Source of the DNA: a virus
Strand: one strand, 5' to 3'
Length of the DNA: 64,000 nt
Virus record (IMG/VR): IMGVR_UViG_3300021963_000027
Location: 62,001 to 126,000 of that record
Below, piece after piece: positions 7,656 to 16,017 of this stretch. Position numbers and translations under genes: made by a program. The first letter of the stretch is position 1. Each line of letters starts with the position of its first letter. The notes below the pieces were generated by a model that saw only the letters and a list, made by a program, of their open reading frames with translations, was not told where the DNA came from and ran no database searches.

Positions 7656-7934
7656 TCAACTATCTAGGTATTTGTCAATAACCATCGTAAGATAGTCGGC
7701 AAACCAACAAATAGATGATGCGTAAAATCCCCAAAGAGGGATTAGGAAAGGTGTGCCTGACCAGAACATCCCGAAGAAACATCCTACCCAAAATCCGAGA
7801 CACATGCAGCACTTGAATAATTTTTCAAAGAATTTCATTTCAGTCAAACGATTTCGAATGGGATTTAGAATTGATCCGTATTTCAGGATCAGACAAGCAC
7901 CAATTAATACAAAAGATTGAAACCAAAGACTCAT
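7656..7934 (-). CDS. Small membrane protein, DUF1360-like
   Basis: A 92-residue protein with about three hydrophobic segments (SFVLIGACLIL; CCMCLGFWVGCFFGMF; FLIPLWGFYASSICWF). The C-x-x-C-x-G-F-W-x-G motif is typical of small phage inner-membrane proteins of the DUF1360 type. The role of that family is not known to me. It overlaps the next upstream gene by 4 nt. Confidence 0.6.
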   Translation of the reverse strand: MSLWFQSFVLIGACLILKYGSILNPIRNRLTEMKFFEKLFKCCMCLGFWVGCFFGMFWSGTPFLIPLWGFYASSICWFADYLTMVIDKYLDS

Positions 7935-8128
7935 CCTAGAATAAGTTTTTGGTCATCAATCGTTTTCACACCATCTGAAATCAGGAGTGCTTCTTCTTTT
8001 CTCACGATAATTTTGTTACCAAAATCATCTGTGATTTCTACCATACCGTCTGTAAGTTCTGTGACTACTGGGCAACTTTTCCCTTTGCAGCACAACTTAA
8101 CACTATTATTATTCAGAATTTTAATCAT
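7931..8128 (-). CDS. Small Cys-containing phage protein
   Basis: A 65-residue protein with LCCKGKSCPVV followed by EITDDFGNKI, an arrangement I recall from small conserved proteins of marine T4-like phages. The Cys trio may bind metal. A TAAATA lies 8 nt upstream of the ATG. No function is known. Confidence 0.6.
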   Translation of the reverse strand: MIKILNNNSVKLCCKGKSCPVVTELTDGMVEITDDFGNKIIVRKEEALLISDGVKTIDDQKLILG

Positions 8129-8139
8129 AACAAAATTAT

Positions 8140-8523
8140 TTATCCAAAGATTTGAGAAATCAATGATTTTCTCTCTTTCAAATTATAAACAAATACTTTC
8201 AATCCTTTATTTTTAGAATAATCAATCATGTGTTTAGTGCCTTTCGATCCCCCATCCCACACAGCTACAAGAGCATCTGCATAGTCACCCATTTCCTCAT
8301 TCCTACGTGGTCCTGCCGATTTTCCAAATTTTTTCCAATTAGCAGGAAATTTTTTAATAGGGATATTGTTTTCTTTAGCCCATTGTTCTCCCATGGTGTC
8401 AACACCACAAGCTTTGCCTGAAACCACTTCAGTTATTTCAGATGACCATGGACATTCTTCCATCGCTGAAAGAATGTCCTGATATTTATTCACATCGCGT
8501 GAACCAGCTATAATACAGCGCAT
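8140..8523 (-). CDS. SLOG / DUF2493 Rossmann-like protein
   Basis: A 127-residue protein. IIAGSRD at the N-terminus, then VVSGKACGVDTMGEQWA and AGPRRNEEMGDYADALVAV are the standard DUF2493 signature within the SLOG superfamily, which binds nucleotide or nucleotide-derived ligands. In phages the job is not established. It follows the ThyX stop with a TAATATG junction, so it is co-translated or at least co-transcribed with thyX. Confidence 0.8.
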   Translation of the reverse strand: MRCIIAGSRDVNKYQDILSAMEECPWSSEITEVVSGKACGVDTMGEQWAKENNIPIKKFPANWKKFGKSAGPRRNEEMGDYADALVAVWDGGSKGTKHMIDYSKNKGLKVFVYNLKERKSLISQIFG

Positions 8524-8524
8524 A

Positions 8525-9205
8525 TTAATAGCCCCATGCTTTGAGAGTGTGTTCGAATGGATTACCGTCGATGTTTTTCACAAGCTGTAGCATTTCGTCA
8601 GCAATATCGCGAATTTCTTTTTGAGCATGTTCGCTGCGACGAAGCTTGATGAAGTTGGCAAAAGAACGCATGTTGAACATAACGTCTCCTTCAATTTGAC
8701 TGTTGTAAGTCTTGAAGAAGCGAGCGGATTCTTTTGCGCGTTTGCGTCCAAGAACAGGCTCAAGGTCTTTTAGACAAGAATGATAGAGCTTATTACCTAA
8801 TTCAGTATACCCTTCGAGAATTTGCTTCCACGTTTCATAACCACCAATAAATTCTTCAACATCTTTAGGTTGAGATAGAGACGCATTGATACCAATCCAG
8901 TCATCAGGAAGATAAAATTTATCTTCTTTTAGTTCTTTGTATCGAGCGGACTCAGCATTGATGGATGCAATACGATGTTTAAGCAAATGAATGTGACTAG
9001 CGATTTCAGTATCAACTAGGAAGTGAACCACCCCCTTTTCAAACGGTGTCTCATGACCATTGCTCCATAGCATGTCAATTAGTTTTGGGATTCGAGATTT
9101 CTTATCCTCTGTCAAATCGCGACTCGTAGATGTCCATGCACTGCAAGCGATAATTTCGTCGCTTCCATAATACCCTAGTAAGGTTACTTTATTTTTATTA
9201 TTCAT
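8525..9205 (-). CDS. thyX: Flavin-dependent thymidylate synthase ThyX
   Basis: A 226-residue protein, normal length for ThyX, which makes dTMP from dUMP with FAD, NADPH and methylene-tetrahydrofolate. The ThyX signature R-H-R-x7-S-x-R-Y is seen as KHRIASINAESARY (76-89); the first Arg is Lys. The C-terminal FKTYNSQIEGDVMFNMRSFANF region matches the FAD/dUMP-binding part (read as two short pieces). It works with NrdA/NrdB encoded downstream to supply dTTP for the AT-rich genome. Confidence 0.93.
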   Translation of the reverse strand: MNNKNKVTLLGYYGSDEIIACSAWTSTSRDLTEDKKSRIPKLIDMLWSNGHETPFEKGVVHFLVDTEIASHIHLLKHRIASINAESARYKELKEDKFYLPDDWIGINASLSQPKDVEEFIGGYETWKQILEGYTELGNKLYHSCLKDLEPVLGRKRAKESARFFKTYNSQIEGDVMFNMRSFANFIKLRRSEHAQKEIRDIADEMLQLVKNIDGNPFEHTLKAWGY

Positions 9206-9208
9206 ATT

Positions 9209-9586
9209 TTATTTTTTCTCAACAATAACTTTCATAAACATTGGATAATTCTTGATCCGTTGTTGTGCGATTTTTAAATTAGCACAAAAAACATCGATTA
9301 CAATATTATTTTTACCTAATTTTTTAGAAGCAGATCTAGCTTTCACTGCACTTCCAGTGTCAATAGCAGTCGTAGTTAGACCCATTTGTGGTATTTTTAC
9401 TTTACTACCATATGAAATAATTCTAGGATCAACTGCCACTGTTTTACCACAGATCGGTTTCTTCCCAGTAGAAGTTTGATAACCAACTTGACCACCATTG
9501 TTTGGCCAATAGTATGTAATTCTCGCCATATATTCTTCTGAATAGCAGAATGTGGTTAGTAATGATGCGATAATTATTTTCAACAT
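9209..9586 (-). CDS. Exported 3D-domain (double-psi beta-barrel) protein
   Basis: A 125-residue protein. A hydrophobic N-terminus (MLKIIIASLLTTFCYS) looks like a signal peptide with possible cleavage near residue 16. The body has VAVDPRIISYGSKV, AIDTGSAVK and IDVFCAN, the three conserved Asp positions of the 3D domain found in MltA- and RlpA-like cell-wall proteins. It probably acts on or binds peptidoglycan in the periplasm. The endolysin gene is on the opposite strand nearby, so a lysis or cell-wall role fits. Confidence 0.75.
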   Translation of the reverse strand: MLKIIIASLLTTFCYSEEYMARITYYWPNNGGQVGYQTSTGKKPICGKTVAVDPRIISYGSKVKIPQMGLTTTAIDTGSAVKARSASKKLGKNNIVIDVFCANLKIAQQRIKNYPMFMKVIVEKK

Positions 9587-9624
9587 GTTTCCAATTTAGC
9601 ACATTTTTTTAATTTGTCAAGTAC

Positions 9625-9630
9625 TAAATA
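9625..9630 (+). promoter_or_regulatory. Late-promoter-like TAAATA, 5 nt before gene 9636
   Basis: TAAATA with 5 nt to ATG 9636. It heads the DUF1353-endolysin pair. Confidence 0.65.
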
Positions 9631-9635
9631 ATAAT

Positions 9636-10043
9636 ATGGGTGAATTAAATAAAAATGTTTTTCCAGATACCATTAAATTAGAAGATTTGGGCATCATTAA
9701 AGGAACGAGAAAATTTCGTCTGTTGGAGGATTTTCGTTGTTATTTTAAAGGTAAATTACTCACCATCCCCAAAGGGTTTATTACAGATGGAATTTCTGCT
9801 CCTAAATTTGCATGGCCTATTATCGGACCTTACGGACCTGCTTTCCCCGCTGCTTTGATTCACGATTGGTGTTTCTCTCCATTCAATAAAGAATATAATT
9901 GGAAAGAATCGAATTGGCTCTTTCTAGAATTGATGAAGGAAGCTGGTGTAGGTTTTACTATGAGATGGACTATCTATTCTGCTGTTGTGGCGGGATCATA
10001 TCCCATATGGAGAAAAAGAATTGAAAGTTACGGTGATAAGTAA
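9636..10043 (+). CDS. DUF1353 family protein
   Basis: A 135-residue protein with FITDGISAPKFAWPIIGPYG and AALIHDWCF, the F-x-T-D-x-x-S-x-P and H-D-W motifs of DUF1353. This family is common in phages next to lysis genes. Its role is not settled. It is followed 4 nt later by the endolysin, consistent with one late transcript. Confidence 0.8.
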   Translation: MGELNKNVFPDTIKLEDLGIIKGTRKFRLLEDFRCYFKGKLLTIPKGFITDGISAPKFAWPIIGPYGPAFPAALIHDWCFSPFNKEYNWKESNWLFLELMKEAGVGFTMRWTIYSAVVAGSYPIWRKRIESYGDK

Positions 10044-10047
10044 TAAT

Positions 10048-10626
10048 ATGAATAGCGAAGAAATTAAAAAAATGCAGAAAAAAATCGGTGTTGTTGCTGA
10101 TGGATTCTGGGGTCCGAAATCGCAAGATGCTTGTAAAAAATATTTGCGTTCATTGATGCCTAAAAACAATCCATGGCCAAAAAGCGATCAAGCATCTCTA
10201 AGAAAATTTTACGGAAATCCAGGAGATGAATCAAATCTTGTAACGGTCACTTTACCATATCCTATGTATTACGATGGCAAATTAGTCACCAAAACTCGCG
10301 TCAATAAAAAATGTGCTGATTCTTTATTGAGAATACTCACTAATATTAAAAATATAATCCCAAAATATCCTGATATTAAAAATGAAGCTGAAGATTATGG
10401 CGGCATTTATAATTTTCGTTTGAAGCGTGGTGGTTCTTCTTATTCCCTACATGCTTACGGTGCTGCCATCGATTTAGATGCTGATGAAAATACTTTTCGC
10501 GATAGTTGGCCGATGAAAGCGGATATGCCGCTGGAAATCATGGAAGAATTTGCAAAAGAAGGTTGGATATCTGCTGGTGCGTTTTGGGGATATGATGCTA
10601 TGCACCACGAAGCAGTAAATAGATAA
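10048..10626 (+). CDS. Endolysin: peptidoglycan-binding motif plus M15-type (VanY-like) peptidase
   Basis: Start at ATG 10048 (TAATAATATG junction) gives 192 residues. Residues 5-30 (KKMQKKIGVVADGFWGPKS) match the short peptidoglycan-binding repeat. The C-terminal half has SSYSLHAYGAAIDLDA and a final DAMHHEA, the S-x-H-x-x-G-x-x-x-D and H-x-H-type zinc ligands of peptidase M15. It should cut the peptide cross-bridge or stem of host murein at lysis. It has no signal peptide, so a holin would be needed; none is recognisable here. Confidence 0.87.
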   Translation: MNSEEIKKMQKKIGVVADGFWGPKSQDACKKYLRSLMPKNNPWPKSDQASLRKFYGNPGDESNLVTVTLPYPMYYDGKLVTKTRVNKKCADSLLRILTNIKNIIPKYPDIKNEAEDYGGIYNFRLKRGGSSYSLHAYGAAIDLDADENTFRDSWPMKADMPLEIMEEFAKEGWISAGAFWGYDAMHHEAVNR

Positions 10627-10631
10627 ATTAT

Positions 10632-10677
10632 AAAAAATACCCGCCAAAGTGTGCTTACAAGTAGAGGCATGGCGGGT
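10632..10677 (-). terminator. Rho-independent terminator (minus strand)
   Basis: The inverted repeat ACCCGCCA (10639-10646) / TGGCGGGT (10670-10677), with an inner short stem, is followed on the minus strand by ATTTTTTAT. It ends gene 10686-11003 and lies between convergent genes, so it may also slow plus-strand transcripts from the endolysin. Confidence 0.7.
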
Positions 10678-10685
10678 CTGCTAAA

Positions 10686-11003
10686 TTATTTATTTGGGTT
10701 TAATCTTTCCTTTAATTTTGCAAATGCGTTTCTTATCGCATTATCAATATTATCGGAATTTCCCGTGCATTCATCTTCAACATCTTGGATGATTTTTAAA
10801 ATTCCTTCCAATTCTTCTTCTTGTTCGCCATAAACATGAGCAGTCACCATTGGAGGTGCTATTCCAATTATTTGTTTATTATAAGATAATTTAGTACCAG
10901 CTTCTTGGGGGACTTCTTGCTTCGGAACTCTTTGAGGTGGATTGAAACCACTTTGATATTCCAGAATCAAATCAGCATAGACTTGTTGTAAAAATTTATC
11001 CAT
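10686..11003 (-). CDS. Unknown late protein, tag-like N-terminus
   Basis: Start at ATG 11003, 5 nt after a minus-strand TAAATA. The 105-residue protein begins MDKFLQQVYADLILE-Y (I-L-E). A Pro/Gln-rich linker follows, then an acidic helical end (EQEEELEGILKIIQDVED). No family recognised. Divergent from the ClpP-like gene. Confidence 0.62.
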   Translation of the reverse strand: MDKFLQQVYADLILEYQSGFNPPQRVPKQEVPQEAGTKLSYNKQIIGIAPPMVTAHVYGEQEEELEGILKIIQDVEDECTGNSDNIDNAIRNAFAKLKERLNPNK

Positions 11004-11008
11004 GATAT

Positions 11009-11014
11009 TATTTA
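11009..11014 (-). promoter_or_regulatory. Late-promoter-like TAAATA, 5 nt before gene 11003
   Basis: Minus-strand TAAATA, 25 bp from a plus-strand TAAATA at 11039: a divergent promoter pair. Confidence 0.65.
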
Positions 11015-11038
11015 ATTTGATAACATAGATTTCCATGT

Positions 11039-11044
11039 TAAATA
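11039..11044 (+). promoter_or_regulatory. Late-promoter-like TAAATA, 7 nt before gene 11052
   Basis: TAAATA with 7 nt to ATG 11052, so a two-base leader at most if it is a gp55 promoter. Confidence 0.55.
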
Positions 11045-11051
11045 ATGATAT

Positions 11052-11690
11052 ATGAAAAGATGGGGATATCGAAACGAGGAGGAGAAAGAGGAAAACAACT
11101 CAAATATACCGAATATCATCATAACATCTGCGAATGAAGAGCAAACCGTTGTTAATAGTGGTATTCGAGTCATTAATAATAAAATTTTGTTTTACGCTGA
11201 TATTGATGAAGGGTCTGTTTTGGAATTGAACCGTGTTTTGCTTGAACTGGATTGTAAATTACAGAGCATTAAAAGCTTTGATGATAATTATGAACCTATT
11301 ATCCATCTCCACCTTAATACCTTTGGAGGTGTTATTTTTGCAGCATTTTCTACTGTCGATACAATCCGTAGATTGAAATCCAAAGTCTATACGTATGTTG
11401 ATGGTAATACCGCATCCGCAGGAACTCTGATTAGTCTGAGTGGTTCTAAAAGATATATGGGACAACATGCTCATTTCCTCATTCACCAATTAAGTTCTGG
11501 TGTCTATGGTAAGTTCTCGGAAATGGAGGATGAAATCGCCACATGTACCAAATTGATGAAAGTTCTGAAAGATTTTTATAAAAAACACACCAAAGTTCCA
11601 ATGAAAAAATTGGATGAGCTTATGAAGCGAGATATTTGGTTGGATGCTCAAGAATGTCTTGATTATGGAATCATCGATGAAATTCTCTAA
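11052..11690 (+). CDS. ClpP-like serine protease
   Basis: A 212-residue protein with the ClpP/crotonase-like fold. HLHLNTFGG forms the oxyanion loop, GNTASAGTLIS has the nucleophile Ser, and FLIHQLSSG carries the catalytic His. The acid is likely the Asp in IWLDAQECLDYGIID. The first 40 residues are Asn/Glu-rich and not part of the fold. No Clp ATPase is seen in the window, so it may use the host ClpX/A or act alone. A separate gp21 protease does head maturation here, making this a second protease with a late-type promoter. Confidence 0.85.
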   Translation: MKRWGYRNEEEKEENNSNIPNIIITSANEEQTVVNSGIRVINNKILFYADIDEGSVLELNRVLLELDCKLQSIKSFDDNYEPIIHLHLNTFGGVIFAAFSTVDTIRRLKSKVYTYVDGNTASAGTLISLSGSKRYMGQHAHFLIHQLSSGVYGKFSEMEDEIATCTKLMKVLKDFYKKHTKVPMKKLDELMKRDIWLDAQECLDYGIIDEIL

Positions 11691-11794
11691 AAAAGGGGGT
11701 TGATTTTTTATCGGCTCGTGGCATATTTAGCGAAACGAACGATAAAAAAATAAAAGAAAAACGAGGGAAAGTAGAGGATAAGTAATAGACGATT

Positions 11795-12769
11795 ATGAGC
11801 ATTTTTGACGAGCAAGTTAGTAGAAAACCGAACAAATATCCATGGACAACACAATTTATTGAGGCTATGCATCAAGGATTTTGGACTGATAAGGAATTTA
11901 GTTTTAAAGCAGATTACCATCAATTCAAAACGATTTTGGATGATAAAGAACGAGAAATTATTGTCCGCACACTGTCGGCAATCGGACAGATTGAAGTAGC
12001 AGTGAAAACATTCTGGTCAAAGCTTGGGGAGAATCTTCCCCATCCATCTTTGTCTGATTTGGGATTTGTCATGGCAAATGTTGAAGTGATCCACAATAAT
12101 GCCTATGAGCGTCTTTTGGATGAACTCAACATGGAAGATATTTTTGAAGAAAACCTTAAACTTGAGTGGATTCAGGGTCGTGTCAAATATCTTAAAAAGT
12201 ATACGCATCGTTTTTATAAAGATTCCAAGAAACAATATCTTTATGCTTTGATTCTTTTCACTTTATTTGTCGAGAATGTTTCCCTGTTTAGCCAATTTTA
12301 TGTGATCAATTGGTTTGCTAAAAATAAAAATGTTCTCAAAGACACTGATCAACAAGTCCGTTATACACGGAATGAAGAAGCAATTCATGCAATGGTCGGT
12401 ATGAAAATTATCGATACAATTCGCGAAGAGCATCCAGAATTATTTGACAAAGAGCTAGAAGAGCGTATACTACACGAAGCAGAACAAGCTTTCATTGCTG
12501 AAAGTAAGATCATTGACTGGATGGTTAATGGTATTGAAGAAAAAGGTCTGTCAGCACCAATTTTGAAAGAATTTATCAAGAACAGAATAAATGAATCTTT
12601 GGTTGGAATTGGATTCCCTAAAGTATTTGAAATTGATACTGATCTTCTCGATGAGACATTTTGGTTCGATGAGCAAGTTCTCGCTCCAAACATGACAGAC
12701 TTTTTCCACTCAAGACCTGTTGAATACGCTAAAAACACACAATCTTACGACGAAGACGATTTATTTTAA
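11795..12769 (+). CDS. nrdB: Ribonucleotide reductase class I, small subunit
   Basis: A 324-residue protein. The ferritin-like iron ligands are visible in ANVEVIHNNAYERLL (E-x-x-H) and NEEAIHAMVG (E-x-x-H). The C-terminal QSYDEDDLF is the usual acidic tail that docks on NrdA. It generates the radical for reduction of ribonucleotides. The 104-bp gap before it contains no clear promoter; a weak TAATAG hexamer ends 6 nt before the ATG. The nrdB-nrdA order is the reverse of T4. Confidence 0.95.
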   Translation: MSIFDEQVSRKPNKYPWTTQFIEAMHQGFWTDKEFSFKADYHQFKTILDDKEREIIVRTLSAIGQIEVAVKTFWSKLGENLPHPSLSDLGFVMANVEVIHNNAYERLLDELNMEDIFEENLKLEWIQGRVKYLKKYTHRFYKDSKKQYLYALILFTLFVENVSLFSQFYVINWFAKNKNVLKDTDQQVRYTRNEEAIHAMVGMKIIDTIREEHPELFDKELEERILHEAEQAFIAESKIIDWMVNGIEEKGLSAPILKEFIKNRINESLVGIGFPKVFEIDTDLLDETFWFDEQVLAPNMTDFFHSRPVEYAKNTQSYDEDDLF

Positions 12770-12772
12770 TAT

Positions 12773-14425
12773 ATGACAAGAGAAAAATACTACTGGTTAA
12801 ACGAGGATTCCATTAAATTCTTGGAACAAGGTTATCTCCGCGAGGGACAATCTCCATTTGAGAGAATTCAAGAAATTGCTAATACTGCACAAAAAATACT
12901 TGGTATTGACGGGTTCGCTGATAAATTTATTGATTACATGTCTCGTGGCTTTTATAGCCTTTCTACTCCTGTATGGATGAATTTTGGTAACGAAAGAGGC
13001 AATCCTATTTCTTGTTTCAATTCTCATATTGGTGATAGTGTTGAAGATTTCCTAATTAAACAAGCTGAAGTGGGAATGATGACTAAAGTTGGCGGTGGAA
13101 CGTCTGGATATTTTGGAGACATTCGCCCAAGAGGATCTAAAATTTCTACTGGTGGTGTTGCAGAGGGTTCAATCCGATGCATGGAACTATTTGATAATGT
13201 GGCTAAGATCATTAGCCAAGGGAGCGCACGTAGAGGCAGTTTTGCGGCATACTTGCCGATTGACCATGGAGACTTCGATGAGTTGATGAAGATTCGCTCT
13301 GAGGGGCATTCTATTCAAGAGATGTCTATTGGTGTCACAATTCCAGAAGGATGGATGCAATCCATGGTTGATGGTGATAAAGAGAAAAGACGCAGATGGG
13401 CTTCAGTAATTAAGAAGCGTTCTGAGACTGGTTATCCTTATGTGTTCTTCACTGATAATGCCAATAATCAAGCTCCACAGGTTTACAAAGATAAAAAATA
13501 TAAAATCAATGCAAGTAACCTTTGTTCAGAGATTTTTCTACCATCGACTAAAGACGAATCTTTTGTTTGTTGCCTTTCATCTTTGAATTTGCTGTGGTGG
13601 GATGAAATTGAAAAGACAGATGCTGTTGAAACAATGGTGATGTTTTTGGATGCCGTTATGACGGAATTCATTGAAAAAACAAAAGGCAATCGCTTGATGG
13701 AAGCTGCTCATAATTTCGCTAAGAATCATCGTGCATTGGGCATGGGTGTTTTGGGTTATCATAGCTATCTTCAATCTAAAATGATTGCATGGGAAAGTAT
13801 GGACGCTCATTTTGAGAATATCGACATCTTCCACAAAATCCGCTTACGTGCTGATGAAGCAACGAAAGAACTCGCTACGATGTTTGGTGAGCCTGAAGTA
13901 TTGAAAGGTTATGGTCGTCGTAATACAACGACTATCGCTATTGCTCCTACTACAAGCTCCAGCTTTATTCTTGGTCAAGTGAGTCCTAGTATTGAACCTC
14001 TTAACAGTAATTACTTCGTCAAGAATCTTGCCAAAGGTCAATTCACTTATCGCAATCCAAAACTCGAAGAATTATTGAAATCTAAAGGTAAAGATGATAA
14101 AGAAATTTGGAAGAGTATTTTGATTCATGGTGGTAGCGTTCAACATCTCGACTTCCTCACGGAACATGAAAAGGATGTTTTCAAAACATTTGCAGAACTT
14201 TCCCAGAAAGAAGTTGTAACCCATGCTGCTCAAAGACAACCACATATCGATCAAGGACAATCTCTCAATTTGATGATTCCTGCTGGCACAAAACCAAAAG
14301 AAATTAATGAGTTGATGATCTTCGCATGGGAGCAAGGAATCAAATCTTTGTATTACCAACGTTCATCAAATCCTTCACAGGAATTGTCTAGATCGATTAT
14401 GACATGTAAATCTTGCGAGGGTTAA
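12773..14425 (+). CDS. nrdA: Ribonucleotide reductase class I, large subunit, lacking ATP-cone
   Basis: A 550-residue protein, shorter than the roughly 750 residues of T4 or E. coli NrdA. NPISCFNSHIGD (first redox Cys), NLCSEIFLP (active-site Cys), FVCCLSSLN (second redox Cys) and the C-terminal CKSCEG redox pair are all present. The N-terminus enters the catalytic barrel directly, so the allosteric ATP-cone is absent and overall dATP inhibition is probably lost. It follows nrdB by 3 nt (TAATATATG). Reduces NDPs to dNDPs. Confidence 0.95.
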   Translation: MTREKYYWLNEDSIKFLEQGYLREGQSPFERIQEIANTAQKILGIDGFADKFIDYMSRGFYSLSTPVWMNFGNERGNPISCFNSHIGDSVEDFLIKQAEVGMMTKVGGGTSGYFGDIRPRGSKISTGGVAEGSIRCMELFDNVAKIISQGSARRGSFAAYLPIDHGDFDELMKIRSEGHSIQEMSIGVTIPEGWMQSMVDGDKEKRRRWASVIKKRSETGYPYVFFTDNANNQAPQVYKDKKYKINASNLCSEIFLPSTKDESFVCCLSSLNLLWWDEIEKTDAVETMVMFLDAVMTEFIEKTKGNRLMEAAHNFAKNHRALGMGVLGYHSYLQSKMIAWESMDAHFENIDIFHKIRLRADEATKELATMFGEPEVLKGYGRRNTTTIAIAPTTSSSFILGQVSPSIEPLNSNYFVKNLAKGQFTYRNPKLEELLKSKGKDDKEIWKSILIHGGSVQHLDFLTEHEKDVFKTFAELSQKEVVTHAAQRQPHIDQGQSLNLMIPAGTKPKEINELMIFAWEQGIKSLYYQRSSNPSQELSRSIMTCKSCEG

Positions 14426-14432
14426 TTAACCC
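14419..14432. terminator. Perfect palindrome over two abutting stop codons
   Basis: GGGTTAATTAACCC is a perfect 14-bp palindrome. Its centre holds the nrdA stop (14423-14425) and, on the other strand, the stop of gene 14426-16015. It may act as a weak two-way transcription brake, but there is no T-tract. Confidence 0.3.
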
Positions 14433-16015
14433 TTGACAGGTGTTTTCTTCTCGTGTAATTGCGCATAGGACTGAGCAACAGTGTTATGCGCATTTATTTT
14501 ATTTTTATGAGCATCTTTACGAACGTCTTCGTTTGATTCCATGAGTTTAAGAGGAATATTATTGAAATGGTGACTATGTGGATAAGTCACGATCAAATCA
14601 TGAGTTGCTTTAGCATAGACTGGATAAAATTCTCCAGCGATGTTACATTCACCGATTACCAATTGTCTGTCTTGATCGATGGCAAATTTACCAAACACTA
14701 CTGTATTTTCAGTTTGCTGCACTTCTAATGGCGCAGTAACGTGTTGAAGGTATGTTTCACCCTCTACTGCCAGTCCACCCCCTACAATTAAATTATTTTT
14801 AATTCCCATGGAAGATTCGACATACACTTGTCTATTTGTCCGAAGAATGATTGTCTTGAGGGATTGTATCTCGACATTGCTCTCTGATCCGATATTAATC
14901 CCATGAGAAGCATTCAAATTAATTTGTTTGAAACCACCTCGTAAAACAGTTCCTCCCATTTCAAAAGAACCAGTGGTTTTCATAGAAATACCACCAGAAC
15001 CCACGATTCTATTGAAAGAATTTCCGACAATTACGTGATCCTTACCACAAGGAAAATTAGAAGAATTATCAACTTCTTCGACTAGAGGAACATAATCATG
15101 ATTTTTATAAATCCCTTTATCGGATACTAACATTTCAAATGGTTGACTTCTACCCTTTTCATCAATACGAACTGATGGGAAATCATTGAAGACTGCTCCA
15201 ATTGTTTCAAATTTATTTCTTTTGGTGATGAGATGTTCATCACCACCATCACCCATTTTTTCTTCAATCTTGGTTAATTGTTCCTGAGCATCTAAAAATT
15301 GTTTATCGATGTCCAATGCATCTTGATCTTTATCCCATTCACCATTTTCCGTTGCAGCAGATTTGGAAGCACCAAATTCTAAAACACCTGGAGCTTGAGA
15401 TCCAGCACCACCAGCACTTTTTTCAATATTTTCAAGAGTAATTGATTCTTCTTTGGCTGATTTTCCACTTCTCTCAGTAACAGGAACATACGTAGCCACT
15501 TCATCAAATTTTGATGTTCTATAAGGTGTTTTAGTATATCCTTTGAATTTATTTTCAACTACAAATACCTTGGAACCGATGACAGGGTTATCATCACGAC
15601 TTCCCGATGGTGAATTGGATACACCATTAGGCAATGATAAACCACCTCTTTTTATTTTAAATTTTGAATTGTTATCAGCAATAGGTTTAACCAAATCTTT
15701 CCACTCTTGGAATGCTTGAATTTCTGATTCATCTATAAATCCTTTGTAATTATAAACCGTGCCACCAACTCTTTCATTTTTTCCACCTACTACAAATTCA
15801 CTGGAATCTCCTTTTATAGTATCAAATTTATCATTCAATACTAAAGTTTGTTTATTATTTGTCGCAAATTCAGAATTCGATACATTGTTCAGTAGAATAT
15901 TACTACCTGATCTTTGAGAAATATGTAGAGATTCATTATCAGTTGTATTGTTGATAACAATCGCTCCACCTCTTTGGTTTAACACTGTGCGGTTTCTATA
16001 TTTCTTTTTAGACAT
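14426..16015 (-). CDS. Baseplate spike-like protein (gp5 C-terminal type)
   Basis: A 529-residue protein. The first 80 residues have regularly spaced short repeats rich in N, S, V and G, then GGKNERVGGTVYNYKG, like the repeat units of gp5/VgrG spike beta-helices. The centre is low-complexity and acidic. The part from about 330 (FEMGGTVLRGGFKQINLNA) continues with beta-helix-like periodicity, and the end holds THDLIVTYPHSHHFNN, which may bind a metal. It lies 2 nt downstream of an OB-fold protein, so together they look like gp5 in two pieces, without the lysozyme domain. Confidence 0.6.
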   Translation of the reverse strand: MSKKKYRNRTVLNQRGGAIVINNTTDNESLHISQRSGSNILLNNVSNSEFATNNKQTLVLNDKFDTIKGDSSEFVVGGKNERVGGTVYNYKGFIDESEIQAFQEWKDLVKPIADNNSKFKIKRGGLSLPNGVSNSPSGSRDDNPVIGSKVFVVENKFKGYTKTPYRTSKFDEVATYVPVTERSGKSAKEESITLENIEKSAGGAGSQAPGVLEFGASKSAATENGEWDKDQDALDIDKQFLDAQEQLTKIEEKMGDGGDEHLITKRNKFETIGAVFNDFPSVRIDEKGRSQPFEMLVSDKGIYKNHDYVPLVEEVDNSSNFPCGKDHVIVGNSFNRIVGSGGISMKTTGSFEMGGTVLRGGFKQINLNASHGINIGSESNVEIQSLKTIILRTNRQVYVESSMGIKNNLIVGGGLAVEGETYLQHVTAPLEVQQTENTVVFGKFAIDQDRQLVIGECNIAGEFYPVYAKATHDLIVTYPHSHHFNNIPLKLMESNEDVRKDAHKNKINAHNTVAQSYAQLHEKKTPVKG

Positions 16016-16017
16016 AA

